This document shows, in pieces, positions 8,716-16,881 of a stretch of 64,000 nt of DNA. The stretch covers positions 3,035,501 to 3,099,500 of the forward strand of contig NZ_CP043633.1 in the NCBI RefSeq assembly GCF_012974865.1. The letters run 5' to 3'. Both the position numbers and the translations under genes were made by a program. A model generated the notes under the pieces. It saw nothing but the letters and a program-made list of their open reading frames with translations, searched no databases and was not told the DNA's origin. This DNA comes from Nonlabens sp. Ci31 (lineage in GTDB: Bacteria > Bacteroidota > Bacteroidia > Flavobacteriales > Flavobacteriaceae). How positions within the stretch are numbered: the stretch's first letter is position 1; every line of letters begins with the position of its first letter.

Positions 8716-9480
8716 ATGATTAAGATAATTATCATAGGAACTGGTAATGTGGGAGCCCATTTGTGCCATACCATTGAGAGCAACTCACTGGCTGGCAAGC
8801 TTCTTCTTGTGGGCTACTACAATAGGGCTCAAAAAGAACTATCGGGAATTAACACAACTTTAATACCTGACCTTCATAACCTACCAGAAAGTGACCTTAT
8901 TCTACTTGCTGTTCCAGACGATTCCATAGAAAAAGTGTCTCAAGAAATAAAACCTTCACGAACTATATTAGCACATACCAGTGGTAGCGTTGCTATGAAC
9001 GCAATGCAAAATCATGAGAATCACGGAGTCTTTTATATGCCTCAAAGCTTTAGTAAGAATAGAGCACCTAAATTTGAGGACATCACTATATGTCTGGAAT
9101 CTAGCAGTGAAGCTGTACATAAAGTTTTAGAAATGGTGGCTGTTACGCTTTCGCGAAAGCGGGAACAAATCAATTCTTCTCAACGCAAGAAACTCCATCT
9201 CGCAGCAGTTTATATGAATAACTTTGTAAATCACTGTTATACCAAAGCAGGGGAAATTATGGAAGAAGCTTCCATGGATACACATTTATTAGATGCATTG
9301 ATGCGAGAAACATTAGAAAAAGCAATAGCTCTTTCTCCTAAAAAATCACAGACAGGTCCTGCGATAAGAAACGACTCAAAAACAATAGAAAAGCACATAC
9401 GACTGCTTGAAAAAGAAGATCGGGATATGTACCGGTCTATAACAAAATCTATACAAAAGACACATGGCAAAAAGCTATAA
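8716..9480 (+). CDS. Rossmann-like / DUF2520 domain protein
   Basis: 254 residues. The N-terminal half is a Rossmann fold with IIGTGNVGAHL (about residues 6-16) and resembles pyrroline-5-carboxylate reductase and prephenate dehydrogenase-like NAD(P) proteins. The C-terminal half is the helical DUF2520 domain (INSSQRKKLHLAAVYMNNFV). The family is thought to be a dehydrogenase, substrate unknown. A copy of the dispersed palindrome lies in the gene at 9146-9161 and encodes LSRKR just before the conserved INSSQRK motif. The last 17 bases overlap the next gene, so the two are translated together. Confidence 0.85.
   Translation: MIKIIIIGTGNVGAHLCHTIESNSLAGKLLLVGYYNRAQKELSGINTTLIPDLHNLPESDLILLAVPDDSIEKVSQEIKPSRTILAHTSGSVAMNAMQNHENHGVFYMPQSFSKNRAPKFEDITICLESSSEAVHKVLEMVAVTLSRKREQINSSQRKKLHLAAVYMNNFVNHCYTKAGEIMEEASMDTHLLDALMRETLEKAIALSPKKSQTGPAIRNDSKTIEKHIRLLEKEDRDMYRSITKSIQKTHGKKL
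9146..9161. repeat. Dispersed palindromic element inside the DUF2520 gene
   Basis: Exact 16-bp palindrome CGCTTTCGCGAAAGCG, read here as Thr-Leu-Ser-Arg-Lys-Arg. The right flank GGAAC also matches the longer consensus. Confidence 0.9.
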
Positions 9481-9997
9481 AGAATTACTCCACGACATTA
9501 CCACTTTTATTTTAGACGTAGACGGCGTGCTTACAGACGGCAGGCTTATTATCTCTGAAAGTGGCGAACTACTGCGCACTATGAATGCAAGAGATGGCTA
9601 TGCGATGAAGACCGCACTTAACAACGGCTATAATGTCTGCATTATTACTGGAGGTACTAACGAAAGTGTAAAAAGCAGATTAGTAGGTTTAGGCATTAAA
9701 GACGTGTACCTTAACGCCAGCGATAAAATGATCCAAATCCACGATTACGTGACAAAGCATAACTTAAAACCAGAAAACATTGTATTCATGGGTGATGACA
9801 TGCCTGATGTTCCAGCAATTGAATTTGCAGGGTTAGGTTGTTGCCCACAAGACGCTATACCAGAAGCAAAAGCGGTAAGTCAGTATATTTCTCATAAAAA
9901 TGGTGGCGATGCTTGTGTACGCGATATCATTGAACAAGTGATGAAAGTACATGGGAAATGGAGTGTGCAAGACGGAAAGAGCGTGAGATCCACCTAA
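9464..9997 (+). CDS. kdsC: KdsC-type HAD phosphatase (3-deoxy-D-manno-octulosonate 8-phosphate phosphatase)
   Basis: 177 residues, the length of the stand-alone KdsC group of HAD phosphatases. Motif I is LDVDGVLTDG with nucleophile Asp18 and acid/base Asp20. Motif II is IITGG and motif IV is FMGDDMPD near residue 112. The family removes phosphate from KDO-8-phosphate during lipopolysaccharide core synthesis in the cytoplasm. The C-terminal GGDACVRDIIEQV is characteristic. It overlaps the DUF2520 gene by 17 bases. Related sugar-phosphate phosphatases cannot be ruled out from sequence alone. Confidence 0.87.
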   Translation: MAKSYKELLHDITTFILDVDGVLTDGRLIISESGELLRTMNARDGYAMKTALNNGYNVCIITGGTNESVKSRLVGLGIKDVYLNASDKMIQIHDYVTKHNLKPENIVFMGDDMPDVPAIEFAGLGCCPQDAIPEAKAVSQYISHKNGGDACVRDIIEQVMKVHGKWSVQDGKSVRST

Positions 9998-10134
9998 TGA
10001 AATCAAGTTGAAATTAGTGCAAAGTATGAAGTGCCATTTATTAAAAGGCTATTGGTTACTGTCATTTTGCTGTAACGCAGAATCGCCTAAAATGATCTTA
10101 GGAAATTAATAATAGTTTCTTTTACTTTTATTTT

Positions 10135-10142
10135 TATTTTTG
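10135..10142 (+). promoter_or_regulatory. TAnnTTTG -7 box of the UbiA-family gene
   Basis: TATTTTTG lies 19 bases before the ATG at 10162. Confidence 0.5.
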
Positions 10143-10161
10143 CTTCCTTTTAATTTATTTA

Positions 10162-11082
10162 ATGTCTACATTTTTTAAAATCATACGCTGGCCTAACGTT
10201 TTGTTGACCATTCTTACTCAATTAGTTATTGTTTATGGTCTGTTAATTCCCTATGGAGTTGATCCAGCTTTAAACTGGTGGCAATTACTTTTGTTGATCA
10301 GTGCAACAGGCCTGCTTACGGCAAGCGGTAATATCATCAATGACATTTATGATGTGGCAATTGATCAAGTGAATAAACCTGAAAAGCTACTCGTGACAAA
10401 AAGCATCTCAGAATCAAGTGCTTATAATTTATATTTTGTTTTAACCGTGCTTGCCGTAATTTGTGGTTTTGTACTTTCAAACAGTTTGAACAAGCCCATT
10501 TTATCCAGTATTTTTATTGGAGTGGCCTTTGTACTTTACCTTTATGCGAGTTCGCTCAAAGCAATGTTGCTCATAGGCAACCTTGTTATTTCTTTATTGG
10601 TTGCTCTAGTGATCTTGATAACAGGAATATTTGAATTGTTCCCATCCATCACAGCAGAAACACAAATAGGATACAAGTTTCTTATGGAACGCTTATTGGA
10701 ATTTGGCTTGATGGCGTTTTTAATCAATTTAGTTCGAGAATGGGTGAAAGACTGTGAAGATGTAAATGGAGATAAAGCAGGTGACAGGAATACCCTAGCT
10801 ATCGCTCTAGGAAGAAGTAGAGCCGCAAAGTTTATTGCTTTTTTTATTATAGGTATTCTAATCTTATTAGGTTGGTATGTTTATGAATATATTTATCTAA
10901 ATGATATCGCTACCTATTACTTTGTTTTCCTTATTATGGGACCACTGCTATTTGTGATGATCAAGCTTTGGTCGGCAAAAAGTCAAAAGGAATTCCATAT
11001 ACTTTCTACGGTTCTCAAAGTCGTTCTCCTTTTTGGTATCCTTTCCATAGGAATCTTTAGAATCAATTATTACCTTAATTAA
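10162..11082 (+). CDS. UbiA family prenyltransferase (geranylgeranylglycerol-phosphate geranylgeranyltransferase-like)
   Basis: 306 residues with eight or nine membrane helices. Both prenyl-diphosphate/Mg2+ binding sites are present: Asn60-Asp61-x-x-Asp64-x-x-x-Asp68 (NDIYDVAIDQ) and Asp197-x-x-Asp200-x-x-x-Asp204 (DCEDVNGD). UbiA enzymes transfer a prenyl chain to an acceptor at the membrane. The Bacteroidota members next to kdsC and maf are usually annotated as geranylgeranylglycerol-phosphate geranylgeranyltransferases, but the acceptor is not proven. The gene is followed five bases later by maf and likely shares its transcript. Confidence 0.85.
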   Translation: MSTFFKIIRWPNVLLTILTQLVIVYGLLIPYGVDPALNWWQLLLLISATGLLTASGNIINDIYDVAIDQVNKPEKLLVTKSISESSAYNLYFVLTVLAVICGFVLSNSLNKPILSSIFIGVAFVLYLYASSLKAMLLIGNLVISLLVALVILITGIFELFPSITAETQIGYKFLMERLLEFGLMAFLINLVREWVKDCEDVNGDKAGDRNTLAIALGRSRAAKFIAFFIIGILILLGWYVYEYIYLNDIATYYFVFLIMGPLLFVMIKLWSAKSQKEFHILSTVLKVVLLFGILSIGIFRINYYLN

Positions 11083-11087
11083 GATCC

Positions 11088-11669
11088 ATGCTAGCAGACA
11101 AATTTGCAACTACAAAAATCATTCTCGCTTCACAATCACCTAGAAGACAAGAGCTTTTAAAAGGATTGGATCTAGATTTCACCATAGAAATCAGGCCTGT
11201 AAATGAAGTGTATAGCACTGATTTGAAAAGTCACCAAATCACCGATTATCTTTCTGTTTTAAAAGCAAGTGCATTTAAAACAGACCTTAAAGATAAGGAG
11301 TTATTAATAACCAGTGATACTATTGTATGGTTCAAAGAGAAGGCATTAGAAAAACCTAAAAATGCAACGCATGCCAAAGAAATGCTCACTTTGATGAGTG
11401 GTCATTCTCATGAAGTATACACGTCAGTTTGCTTTACAACTATACAAAGCCAAGAAGTTATTTATGACGTGACTAAAGTTTATTTTGCAACACTGACAGA
11501 GGAAGAAATAGATTACTATGTCGCTAATTACAAACCATTTGATAAAGCGGGCGCCTATGGTGTTCAAGACTGGTTAGGTTATGCAGCAGTAACCCGATTA
11601 GAAGGTTGTTATTATAACGTTATGGGATTGCCGTTGCCAAAGGTGTATGAGTTTTTAAAAGGGTTTTAG
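11088..11669 (+). CDS. maf: Maf-type nucleotide pyrophosphatase
   Basis: 193 residues with the Maf signature near the N-terminus (LASQSPRRQELL, residues 13-24), the ITSDTIVWF segment near residue 77, and FDKAGAYGVQDWLGY near residue 153. Maf proteins hydrolyse dTTP, UTP or modified pyrimidine triphosphates to monophosphates and are linked to nucleotide-pool cleaning. The internal GHSHEVYT motif is also typical. It is the last gene of the DUF2520-kdsC-ubiA-maf cluster and is followed by a bidirectional terminator. Confidence 0.9.
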   Translation: MLADKFATTKIILASQSPRRQELLKGLDLDFTIEIRPVNEVYSTDLKSHQITDYLSVLKASAFKTDLKDKELLITSDTIVWFKEKALEKPKNATHAKEMLTLMSGHSHEVYTSVCFTTIQSQEVIYDVTKVYFATLTEEEIDYYVANYKPFDKAGAYGVQDWLGYAAVTRLEGCYYNVMGLPLPKVYEFLKGF

Positions 11670-11730
11670 AACTGTCTTGCTTTTACGCCATGCCGGTCGG
11701 CGTTTAGGAAAGCGAAACATACCGGTACAA

Positions 11731-11762
11731 AAAAAATCCACTTTTAAAAAAAAGTGGATTTT
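11731..11762. terminator. Bidirectional terminator between maf and ndk
   Basis: A 13-bp perfect stem AAAATCCACTTTT / AAAAGTGGATTTT with a four-base loop. A and T runs on the two sides let it serve both converging genes. Confidence 0.85.
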
Positions 11763-11802
11763 CTATAATAAAAAGTAGTAAAACTACTATAAAGGCCATT
11801 CC

Positions 11803-12228
11803 TTAAAACATTTCACGTCCTGAGAAATGGAATCCACTCTCGATTGCTGCGTTTTCATCGCTATCACTTCCGTGAACAGCGTTTTCTCCCATACTCTTAG
11901 CAAACATCTTTCTGATAGTGCCATCAGCAGCGTCAGCAGGATTTGTAGCTCCAATTAATGTACGGAAATCTGCAACTGCATTTTCTTTTTCAAGAACAGC
12001 GGCAACTACGGGACCACGAGTCATAAATTCAACTAATTCGCCATAAAATGGACGCTCGCTGTGTACCGCATAAAATTCCTGTGCATCAGCAACAGTCATT
12101 TGAGTTTTCTTAAGAGCGACGATTCTAAAACCGCTCGCTGTAATCTTGTCAAGTATAGCACCTGTGTGACCGTCTTCAACTCCGTCAGGCTTAATCATTG
12201 TAAATGTTCTATTCGTTGCCATTTTCAT
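11803..12228 (-). CDS. ndk: Nucleoside-diphosphate kinase
   Basis: 141 residues covering the whole family. The phosphate-accepting histidine is His119 in NAVHGSDS, and the nucleotide-binding TMIKPDGV is near residue 10. The enzyme moves the gamma-phosphate between nucleoside triphosphates and diphosphates in the cytoplasm. Translation may begin at the second Met (position 12222), which gives the usual MATNRTF start; the first Met adds only two residues. The gene is monocistronic, bounded by a TATTTTTG box and the shared terminator with maf. Confidence 0.95.
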   Translation of the reverse strand: MKMATNRTFTMIKPDGVEDGHTGAILDKITASGFRIVALKKTQMTVADAQEFYAVHSERPFYGELVEFMTRGPVVAAVLEKENAVADFRTLIGATNPADAADGTIRKMFAKSMGENAVHGSDSDENAAIESGFHFSGREMF

Positions 12229-12247
12229 ATTTTTTTAAAATGCGCTG

Positions 12248-12255
12248 CAAAAATA
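12248..12255 (-). promoter_or_regulatory. TAnnTTTG -7 box of ndk
   Basis: Minus-strand TATTTTTG, 19 bases before the annotated ATG. Confidence 0.5.
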
Positions 12256-12598
12256 CGGTATTAGTTAGTTTTGATTGAGTTTTATTAAAATATAATTTTA
12301 CCGGTTTTAATTAAAGAAGCACTGCCCACAAACCCTTTTAACTTGTAACAAAGTTGCACTCTTTTTTTTCCTTTAGCTCAAGGTAAAGTATCATTCGGTA
12401 GCTTTAACAGATCCTGCCCTGCCGTAGAACAAAATGAAGAATAAAAGAAGTGATTTTATCTAGCTGTAAAATTTATTTGTGTACCTTATAAGAGTGGGGT
12501 TTAAAATTATAGAATTCAAAAAAAAGTAACTCTAGCTTAAAATCCGGAAACTACCAACCACAAACGACTATTTACTACCAACTAAAGCAGTAAATCCT

Positions 12599-12606
12599 TA
12601 CTTTTG
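12599..12606 (+). promoter_or_regulatory. TAnnTTTG -7 box of nrnA
   Basis: TACTTTTG ends seven bases before the ATG at 12614, implying a very short leader. Confidence 0.55.
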
Positions 12607-12613
12607 CTGGTCT

Positions 12614-13639
12614 ATGAATAAAGATCAAATTCAAAACTTACAACAAGAGCTTTCTACTGCTAAAAAAATAGTTATTGTTCCACATAAAAATCCAGACGGA
12701 GATGCTGTGGGATCTGTTATTGCTCTTTACGGCTACCTCATTCAGTTGGGACATCAAGTGAGCATGATCAGTCCAAATGATTTTCCTTCATTTTTGAAAT
12801 GGATGGAAAACAGCGACTTATTTTTAAACTACGAGAAAGAAAAGGAACAATCAGATAGACTAATTGAAAAAGCTGATCTTATTTTTAACCTGGATCATAA
12901 TGCATTTCATCGCGCTGGAGATATGGAGTCTATTCTTAATGAAGTAGATGCGACTTTTGTCATGATCGACCATCATCAGCAACCTGACGATTTTGCTACC
13001 TATACCTATAGTGATACTTCAATGAGTTCTACCTGTGAGATGATATATCATTTTCTTGAAATGATGAATGATACTGATAAGATTAATCCAGCTATGGCTG
13101 CTGCTATGTATACAGGCATTCTTACCGATACAGGCAGTTTTAAATACCGTTCTACCACATCCACTACCCTACGGGTTGCGGCTAATCTTGTTGATAAGGG
13201 AGCAAATAGTGAAGCGATCAACCGCAAGATTTATGACGTAAATACGCCGTCAAGAATGAAATTACTTGGTGTGGCTTTAAGTAATATGGTCATTTTAGAA
13301 AAATACCGAACTGCTTACATCACCTTAACTCAAAAGGACCTGAACGATAATAATTTTAAAAAAGGCGATACAGAAGGTTTTGTCAACTATGCACTTAGCT
13401 TGGACGGAATCGTTTTTGCACAAATTTTTATAGAAAAAGAAAGTGAGGCGATTATCAAAACATCTTTAAGATCTAAAGGTGATTTTGATGTCAATCAATT
13501 GGCTAGAGAAAACTGGGAAGGTGGCGGCCATAAAAATGCCGCTGGAGGTAAATCTGATTTATCAATGACAGAGACCATAAAAAAATTAATTAGTATCTTG
13601 CCTTCTTATGAAAAAGAGCTCCATGAAGTTGTTATTTAG
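12614..13639 (+). CDS. nrnA: DHH-family oligoribonuclease / pAp phosphatase (NrnA-like)
   Basis: 341 residues. The DHH domain has HKNPDGDAVGS (His24, Asp28, Asp30), LDHNAFHR near residue 95 and Asp119-His120-His121 (IDHHQQPDD), which bind catalytic Mn2+. The C-terminal DHHA1 domain ends with GGGHKNAAGG near residue 303. NrnA enzymes degrade very short RNA oligomers and dephosphorylate 3'-phosphoadenosine 5'-phosphate. Its 3' end overlaps the start of gldI, so the two are co-expressed. Confidence 0.92.
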   Translation: MNKDQIQNLQQELSTAKKIVIVPHKNPDGDAVGSVIALYGYLIQLGHQVSMISPNDFPSFLKWMENSDLFLNYEKEKEQSDRLIEKADLIFNLDHNAFHRAGDMESILNEVDATFVMIDHHQQPDDFATYTYSDTSMSSTCEMIYHFLEMMNDTDKINPAMAAAMYTGILTDTGSFKYRSTTSTTLRVAANLVDKGANSEAINRKIYDVNTPSRMKLLGVALSNMVILEKYRTAYITLTQKDLNDNNFKKGDTEGFVNYALSLDGIVFAQIFIEKESEAIIKTSLRSKGDFDVNQLARENWEGGGHKNAAGGKSDLSMTETIKKLISILPSYEKELHEVVI

Positions 13640-14174
13640 AACGTTTCTTATAGGTGTTTTAACCCTCTCTCTTCAAAGCTGTAGCAAGAAGATTGAGGCA
13701 AGAAAACCAATTACTACAACTACCAGCTCTACCATACAGCAGTCAATAGAAAAAAACAAGAAACTTAACGCCGCTGAGGAGCAAGCTATAGAAAACATCA
13801 TAAAAGATCTCGATCAAAAATTTGAACGTAGTGCTAACGGTTTTTATTATTCTTTTACTAAAATGGATTCTACTACAGGGGTACAACCTAAATTTGGAGA
13901 CCGAGTAACTTTTGAATACGATGTGATAGCCTTAAATGGGGATACCATATACAGTAAGCAAGAACTTTCCCCTATCACTAAAAGTCTTGATCAAGAATAC
14001 GGTGTTTTTAGAGGTATGCGAGCAGCATTGAAATTGATGAAAACTGATGAGGAAATGATTGTATTTTTCCCTTCTTACTCCGCTTACGGGTATTACGGAG
14101 ATAATAATCGTATTGGTGCAAATACTCCATTTAAAAGTAGGGTAAGACTCTTAGGTATTAACTTAGAAAAATAA
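13623..14174 (+). CDS. gldI: Gliding-motility FKBP-type peptidyl-prolyl isomerase lipoprotein GldI
   Basis: I chose the ATG at 13623 because it starts a clean lipoprotein signal peptide (MKLLFRTFLIGVLTLSLQSC); an ATG at 13608 in the same frame adds five charged residues. The mature 183-residue protein has a Thr/Ser-rich linker and helical segment, then an FKBP domain (KFGDRVTFEYDVIALNGDTI through the YSAYGYYGDNNRIGANTPF loop). GldI is a lipoprotein needed for gliding in Flavobacterium and is thought to help fold surface proteins. It overlaps nrnA by 17 bases. Confidence 0.85.
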   Translation: MKLLFRTFLIGVLTLSLQSCSKKIEARKPITTTTSSTIQQSIEKNKKLNAAEEQAIENIIKDLDQKFERSANGFYYSFTKMDSTTGVQPKFGDRVTFEYDVIALNGDTIYSKQELSPITKSLDQEYGVFRGMRAALKLMKTDEEMIVFFPSYSAYGYYGDNNRIGANTPFKSRVRLLGINLEK

Positions 14175-14289
14175 TGTTGTAAGACGTCTTGTACTTTCTT
14201 ACTTTTAAAGAAAATTAACATTAATACTGAATTTTATTCAGTGCCAATGCGAATAATTAAATATATTTAAACAAAAATAAATTAGTAAA

Positions 14290-15426
14290 ATGAAAAAAAT
14301 CCACGGACTCCTTGCAATTATTGCCCTTGTATTTATGGCATCATCTTGTGAAGACAAATATCCAGACGCAGAAGATGGTATCTATGCAGAAATTCAAACT
14401 AATAAAGGGACCATGTTTGCTCAATTGTATTATGAAGCGGCACCTATTTCTAGTGCTAACTTTGTTGCATTAGTAGAAGGAAAACACCCATTAGTAAACG
14501 ATTCGTTAAAAGGGAAACCTTTCTATGACGGATTAATCTTTCATAGAGTTATGAAAGATTTCATGATCCAAGGTGGCGACATTAGTGGCACTGGTAGCGG
14601 TGATGTAGGTTATAAATTTGATCAAGAGGTAAGTGATACTTTAAAGCACGATTCAAAAGGTATTCTTTCTATGGCAAATTCTGGCCCTAATACTAACGGA
14701 AGTCAGTTCTTCATCATGCATAAAGAAAATCCTAGCCTCGATATGCGTTATAATGTATTTGGTAAAGTGGTAAAAGGACTAGAAGTGGTTGATTCTATAG
14801 CGTTAACTCCGGTAAACGGACAGCGTCCTGTAGATTCAATGATCATGCAAAAAGTTTCCATTATTCGTAAAGGAAAAGCTGCTAAGAAATGGGATGCGGT
14901 TAAAACTTTTGAAGATGCTATTAGTGCTGCCGAGATTGAAAAAGAGAAAGATGCCAAGTTAGCCGCTGAAAGAGCTGCTGCTGCTCCAGCTGCAAGAACA
15001 GCAAAAGCTGAAGAACTTGCTGCGTTAAAAGAAAAGGCAACAAAATTACCTAATAGTAATGTTATGGTATACGTGAAAAGTAAAGGAAATGGTGAAAAAC
15101 CAGCTGAAGGTGCATCTGTCATGATGGATTATAGTGGCTTCTTTTTGGACGGTACTTTATTTGATTCTTCGATTCTTGAAGTTGCTCAAAAATTTGATAA
15201 TATCAATGCTAGAAAAGAACAAATGGGTGCCTATGCTCCTATGCCAGTGCAATACAGTTCTTCTGTAGGGATGGTTCAAGGGTTTAAAGACGCGATGTTA
15301 AGCATGAATTACGGTGATGAAATCGTAGCATTTATACCATCTGATCTCGCTTATGGTGAGCGTGGTGCAGGTGGTGTGATCGCTCCCAACACAGATCTTG
15401 TTTTTGAAATGAAGATCATTCAATAA
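14290..15426 (+). CDS. Cyclophilin-FKBP fusion lipoprotein (peptidyl-prolyl isomerase)
   Basis: 378 residues with a lipoprotein signal (Cys20 in FMASSCEDK). Residues about 32-195 form a cyclophilin domain with FHRVMKDFMIQGGD and NTNGSQFFI. Residues about 200-248 are an Ala/Lys/Glu-rich, probably helical linker. Residues about 250-378 are an FKBP domain (VMMDYSGFFLDGTLFDSS, GFKDAMLSMNYGD, IPSDLAYGERGAGG). Both isomerase types in one chain indicate a periplasmic or outer-membrane folding helper. It follows gldI, forming a small cluster of envelope foldases, and ends at a strong terminator. Confidence 0.88.
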   Translation: MKKIHGLLAIIALVFMASSCEDKYPDAEDGIYAEIQTNKGTMFAQLYYEAAPISSANFVALVEGKHPLVNDSLKGKPFYDGLIFHRVMKDFMIQGGDISGTGSGDVGYKFDQEVSDTLKHDSKGILSMANSGPNTNGSQFFIMHKENPSLDMRYNVFGKVVKGLEVVDSIALTPVNGQRPVDSMIMQKVSIIRKGKAAKKWDAVKTFEDAISAAEIEKEKDAKLAAERAAAAPAARTAKAEELAALKEKATKLPNSNVMVYVKSKGNGEKPAEGASVMMDYSGFFLDGTLFDSSILEVAQKFDNINARKEQMGAYAPMPVQYSSSVGMVQGFKDAMLSMNYGDEIVAFIPSDLAYGERGAGGVIAPNTDLVFEMKIIQ

Positions 15427-15458
15427 AATATTTGGAGCTACGGCTCTTCATCAATATC

Positions 15459-15492
15459 AAGCGCATTGTTTTATTCAATGCGCTTTTTTTGT
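15459..15492 (+). terminator. Rho-independent terminator after the cyclophilin-FKBP gene
   Basis: Stem AAGCGCATTG / CAATGCGCTT followed by seven or more T. Confidence 0.85.
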
Positions 15493-15548
15493 TTAAAAAT
15501 TAAGATGGATTTTAAAGGTCTACAGTCACTATTCATTAATTTAGTATT

Positions 15549-15947
15549 ATGAAAAAAATTATATACACTAACCTTGCGCCTAAACCTATTGGCCCTTATA
15601 ATCAGGCTGTTTACTATAAAAATGCTTATGAACACACTCTATATACGAGTGGCCAAATCGCCATCGATCCCAGCACTGGAGAATTAAAAATAGATGATCT
15701 TAAGGAAGAAACTCATTTGGTGATGAAACACTTAGAGAGTCTGTTAAAGCAAGTAGACATGACTTTTGAGCATGTTCTTAAAACAAGTATATTTCTTAGT
15801 GACATGTCCAACTTTGCAACCGTAAATGAGGTTTATGGAAGTTATTTTAAGGAAGAAACTGCACCTGCAAGAGAGACTGTAGAAGTAGCCAATTTGCCTA
15901 AATATGTGAATGTGGAAATTTCACTCATCGCAAAACACGAAATATAA
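15549..15947 (+). CDS. ridA: RidA family reactive-intermediate deaminase
   Basis: 132 residues, the full YjgF/YER057c/UK114 length. Typical segments are APKPIGPYNQAV at the start, LYTSGQIAID near residue 33, and the substrate-binding Arg in APARETVEVANLP near residue 108. RidA hydrolyses 2-aminoacrylate and other enamines/imines made by PLP enzymes, such as threonine dehydratase. The gene ends one base before the nucleoside phosphorylase ATG, so the pair is an operon. Confidence 0.92.
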   Translation: MKKIIYTNLAPKPIGPYNQAVYYKNAYEHTLYTSGQIAIDPSTGELKIDDLKEETHLVMKHLESLLKQVDMTFEHVLKTSIFLSDMSNFATVNEVYGSYFKEETAPARETVEVANLPKYVNVEISLIAKHEI

Positions 15948-15948
15948 T

Positions 15949-16815
15949 ATGCCCATAGCAAACTCAGAGCTCATCATCAATCCAGATGGGAGTATTTATC
16001 ATCTCAACTTAAAACCTCACCAACTGGCCGATACGGTTATTACCGTAGGAGATCCCGAACGTGTGAGCGAAGTATCTAAGTATTTTGATGTGATTGAATT
16101 AAAGGTAGGAAAACGAGAATTCCACACACATACAGGTGTTTACAAAAATAGACGCATCAGCGTGGTTTCTACAGGTATAGGAACTGATAATATTGATATT
16201 GTTTTTAATGAGTTGGACGCTTTAGTTAATATAGATTTTAAAACTAGAGAGATTCATAAAGAACTCAAGTCTTTAGATATCATACGTGTAGGAACTAGTG
16301 GTGCGGTTCAAAGCGATATTCCTGTGGATAGCTTCTTACTATCGCAGCGTGGGATAGGTTTTGACAGTTTGATGCATTGGTATGAAAGTGATGGTGGTGA
16401 TCTCGCTTTCGCGAAAGCGGTATCCAAACAAATACCCAGATCAAAATTACAGGCTGCCCCTTACGTCGTTGCTTGCGATCCAGATCTTGCTCAAAAGTTC
16501 CAAACCTTAGAAATGAAAAACGGCAATACCATTACAAACGTTGGATTTTATGGTCCACAAAGCCGTAAAATTAGACTAGAACCCTCAGAGAAAAATCTCA
16601 ATACTCATATAGCAGATTTTAACTTTGAGGGACATAAAATTACCAACTTAGAAATGGAAACCGCTGGAATCTACGCGATGGCTGCACTCTTAGGACATCG
16701 TGCTGTTTCTTTAAATGCAATTTTAGCAAATCGCGCTACTGGAGAATTCTCAAACCAACCTGCTGCAACAGTAGAGAAATTGATCAAATTCACCCTAGAT
16801 GCCGTTGTGGCTTAG
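15949..16815 (+). CDS. Nucleoside phosphorylase (uridine phosphorylase-like)
   Basis: I chose the ATG at 15949, one base after the ridA stop; an upstream in-frame ATG at 15910 lies inside ridA. The 288-residue product has the phosphate-binding GDPERV (about residue 34), VVSTGIGTDN and RVGTSGAV motifs, and the ribose-binding NLEMETAGIYAMAALL near residue 235. The family cleaves nucleosides with phosphate for pyrimidine or purine salvage. A copy of the dispersed palindrome lies inside at 16404-16419 and encodes AFAKA in a variable region. Uridine is the likely but unproven substrate. Confidence 0.85.
   Translation: MPIANSELIINPDGSIYHLNLKPHQLADTVITVGDPERVSEVSKYFDVIELKVGKREFHTHTGVYKNRRISVVSTGIGTDNIDIVFNELDALVNIDFKTREIHKELKSLDIIRVGTSGAVQSDIPVDSFLLSQRGIGFDSLMHWYESDGGDLAFAKAVSKQIPRSKLQAAPYVVACDPDLAQKFQTLEMKNGNTITNVGFYGPQSRKIRLEPSEKNLNTHIADFNFEGHKITNLEMETAGIYAMAALLGHRAVSLNAILANRATGEFSNQPAATVEKLIKFTLDAVVA
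16404..16419. repeat. Dispersed palindromic element inside the nucleoside phosphorylase gene
   Basis: Exact CGCTTTCGCGAAAGCG, read as Leu-Ala-Phe-Ala-Lys-Ala. Confidence 0.9.
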
Positions 16816-16867
16816 CACAAGTCACGAATAGCCTTTGTACTTTCATATTTACTTAACACCTGTGTAC

Positions 16868-16875
16868 TATCTTTG
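16868..16875 (+). promoter_or_regulatory. TAnnTTTG -7 box that decides the start of the solute-binding-like gene
   Basis: TATCTTTG ends six bases before the ATG at 16882. A possible TTG start at 16873 is part of this box, so the ATG is preferred. Confidence 0.6.
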
Positions 16876-16881
16876 TCTTCG

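Larger units (their letters stand above)
12229..12613. other. Divergent intergenic region ndk / nrnA
   Basis: 385 bp. It holds a minus-strand TATTTTTG box for ndk (12248-12255) and a TACTTTTG box for nrnA (12599-12606). The middle shows no open frame or strong hairpin that I can name. Confidence 0.5.

Noticed and set aside
15910..15948. Upstream ATG for the nucleoside phosphorylase
   Set aside because: It lies within ridA in another frame; the ATG at 15949 directly after the ridA stop gives the normal N-terminus.
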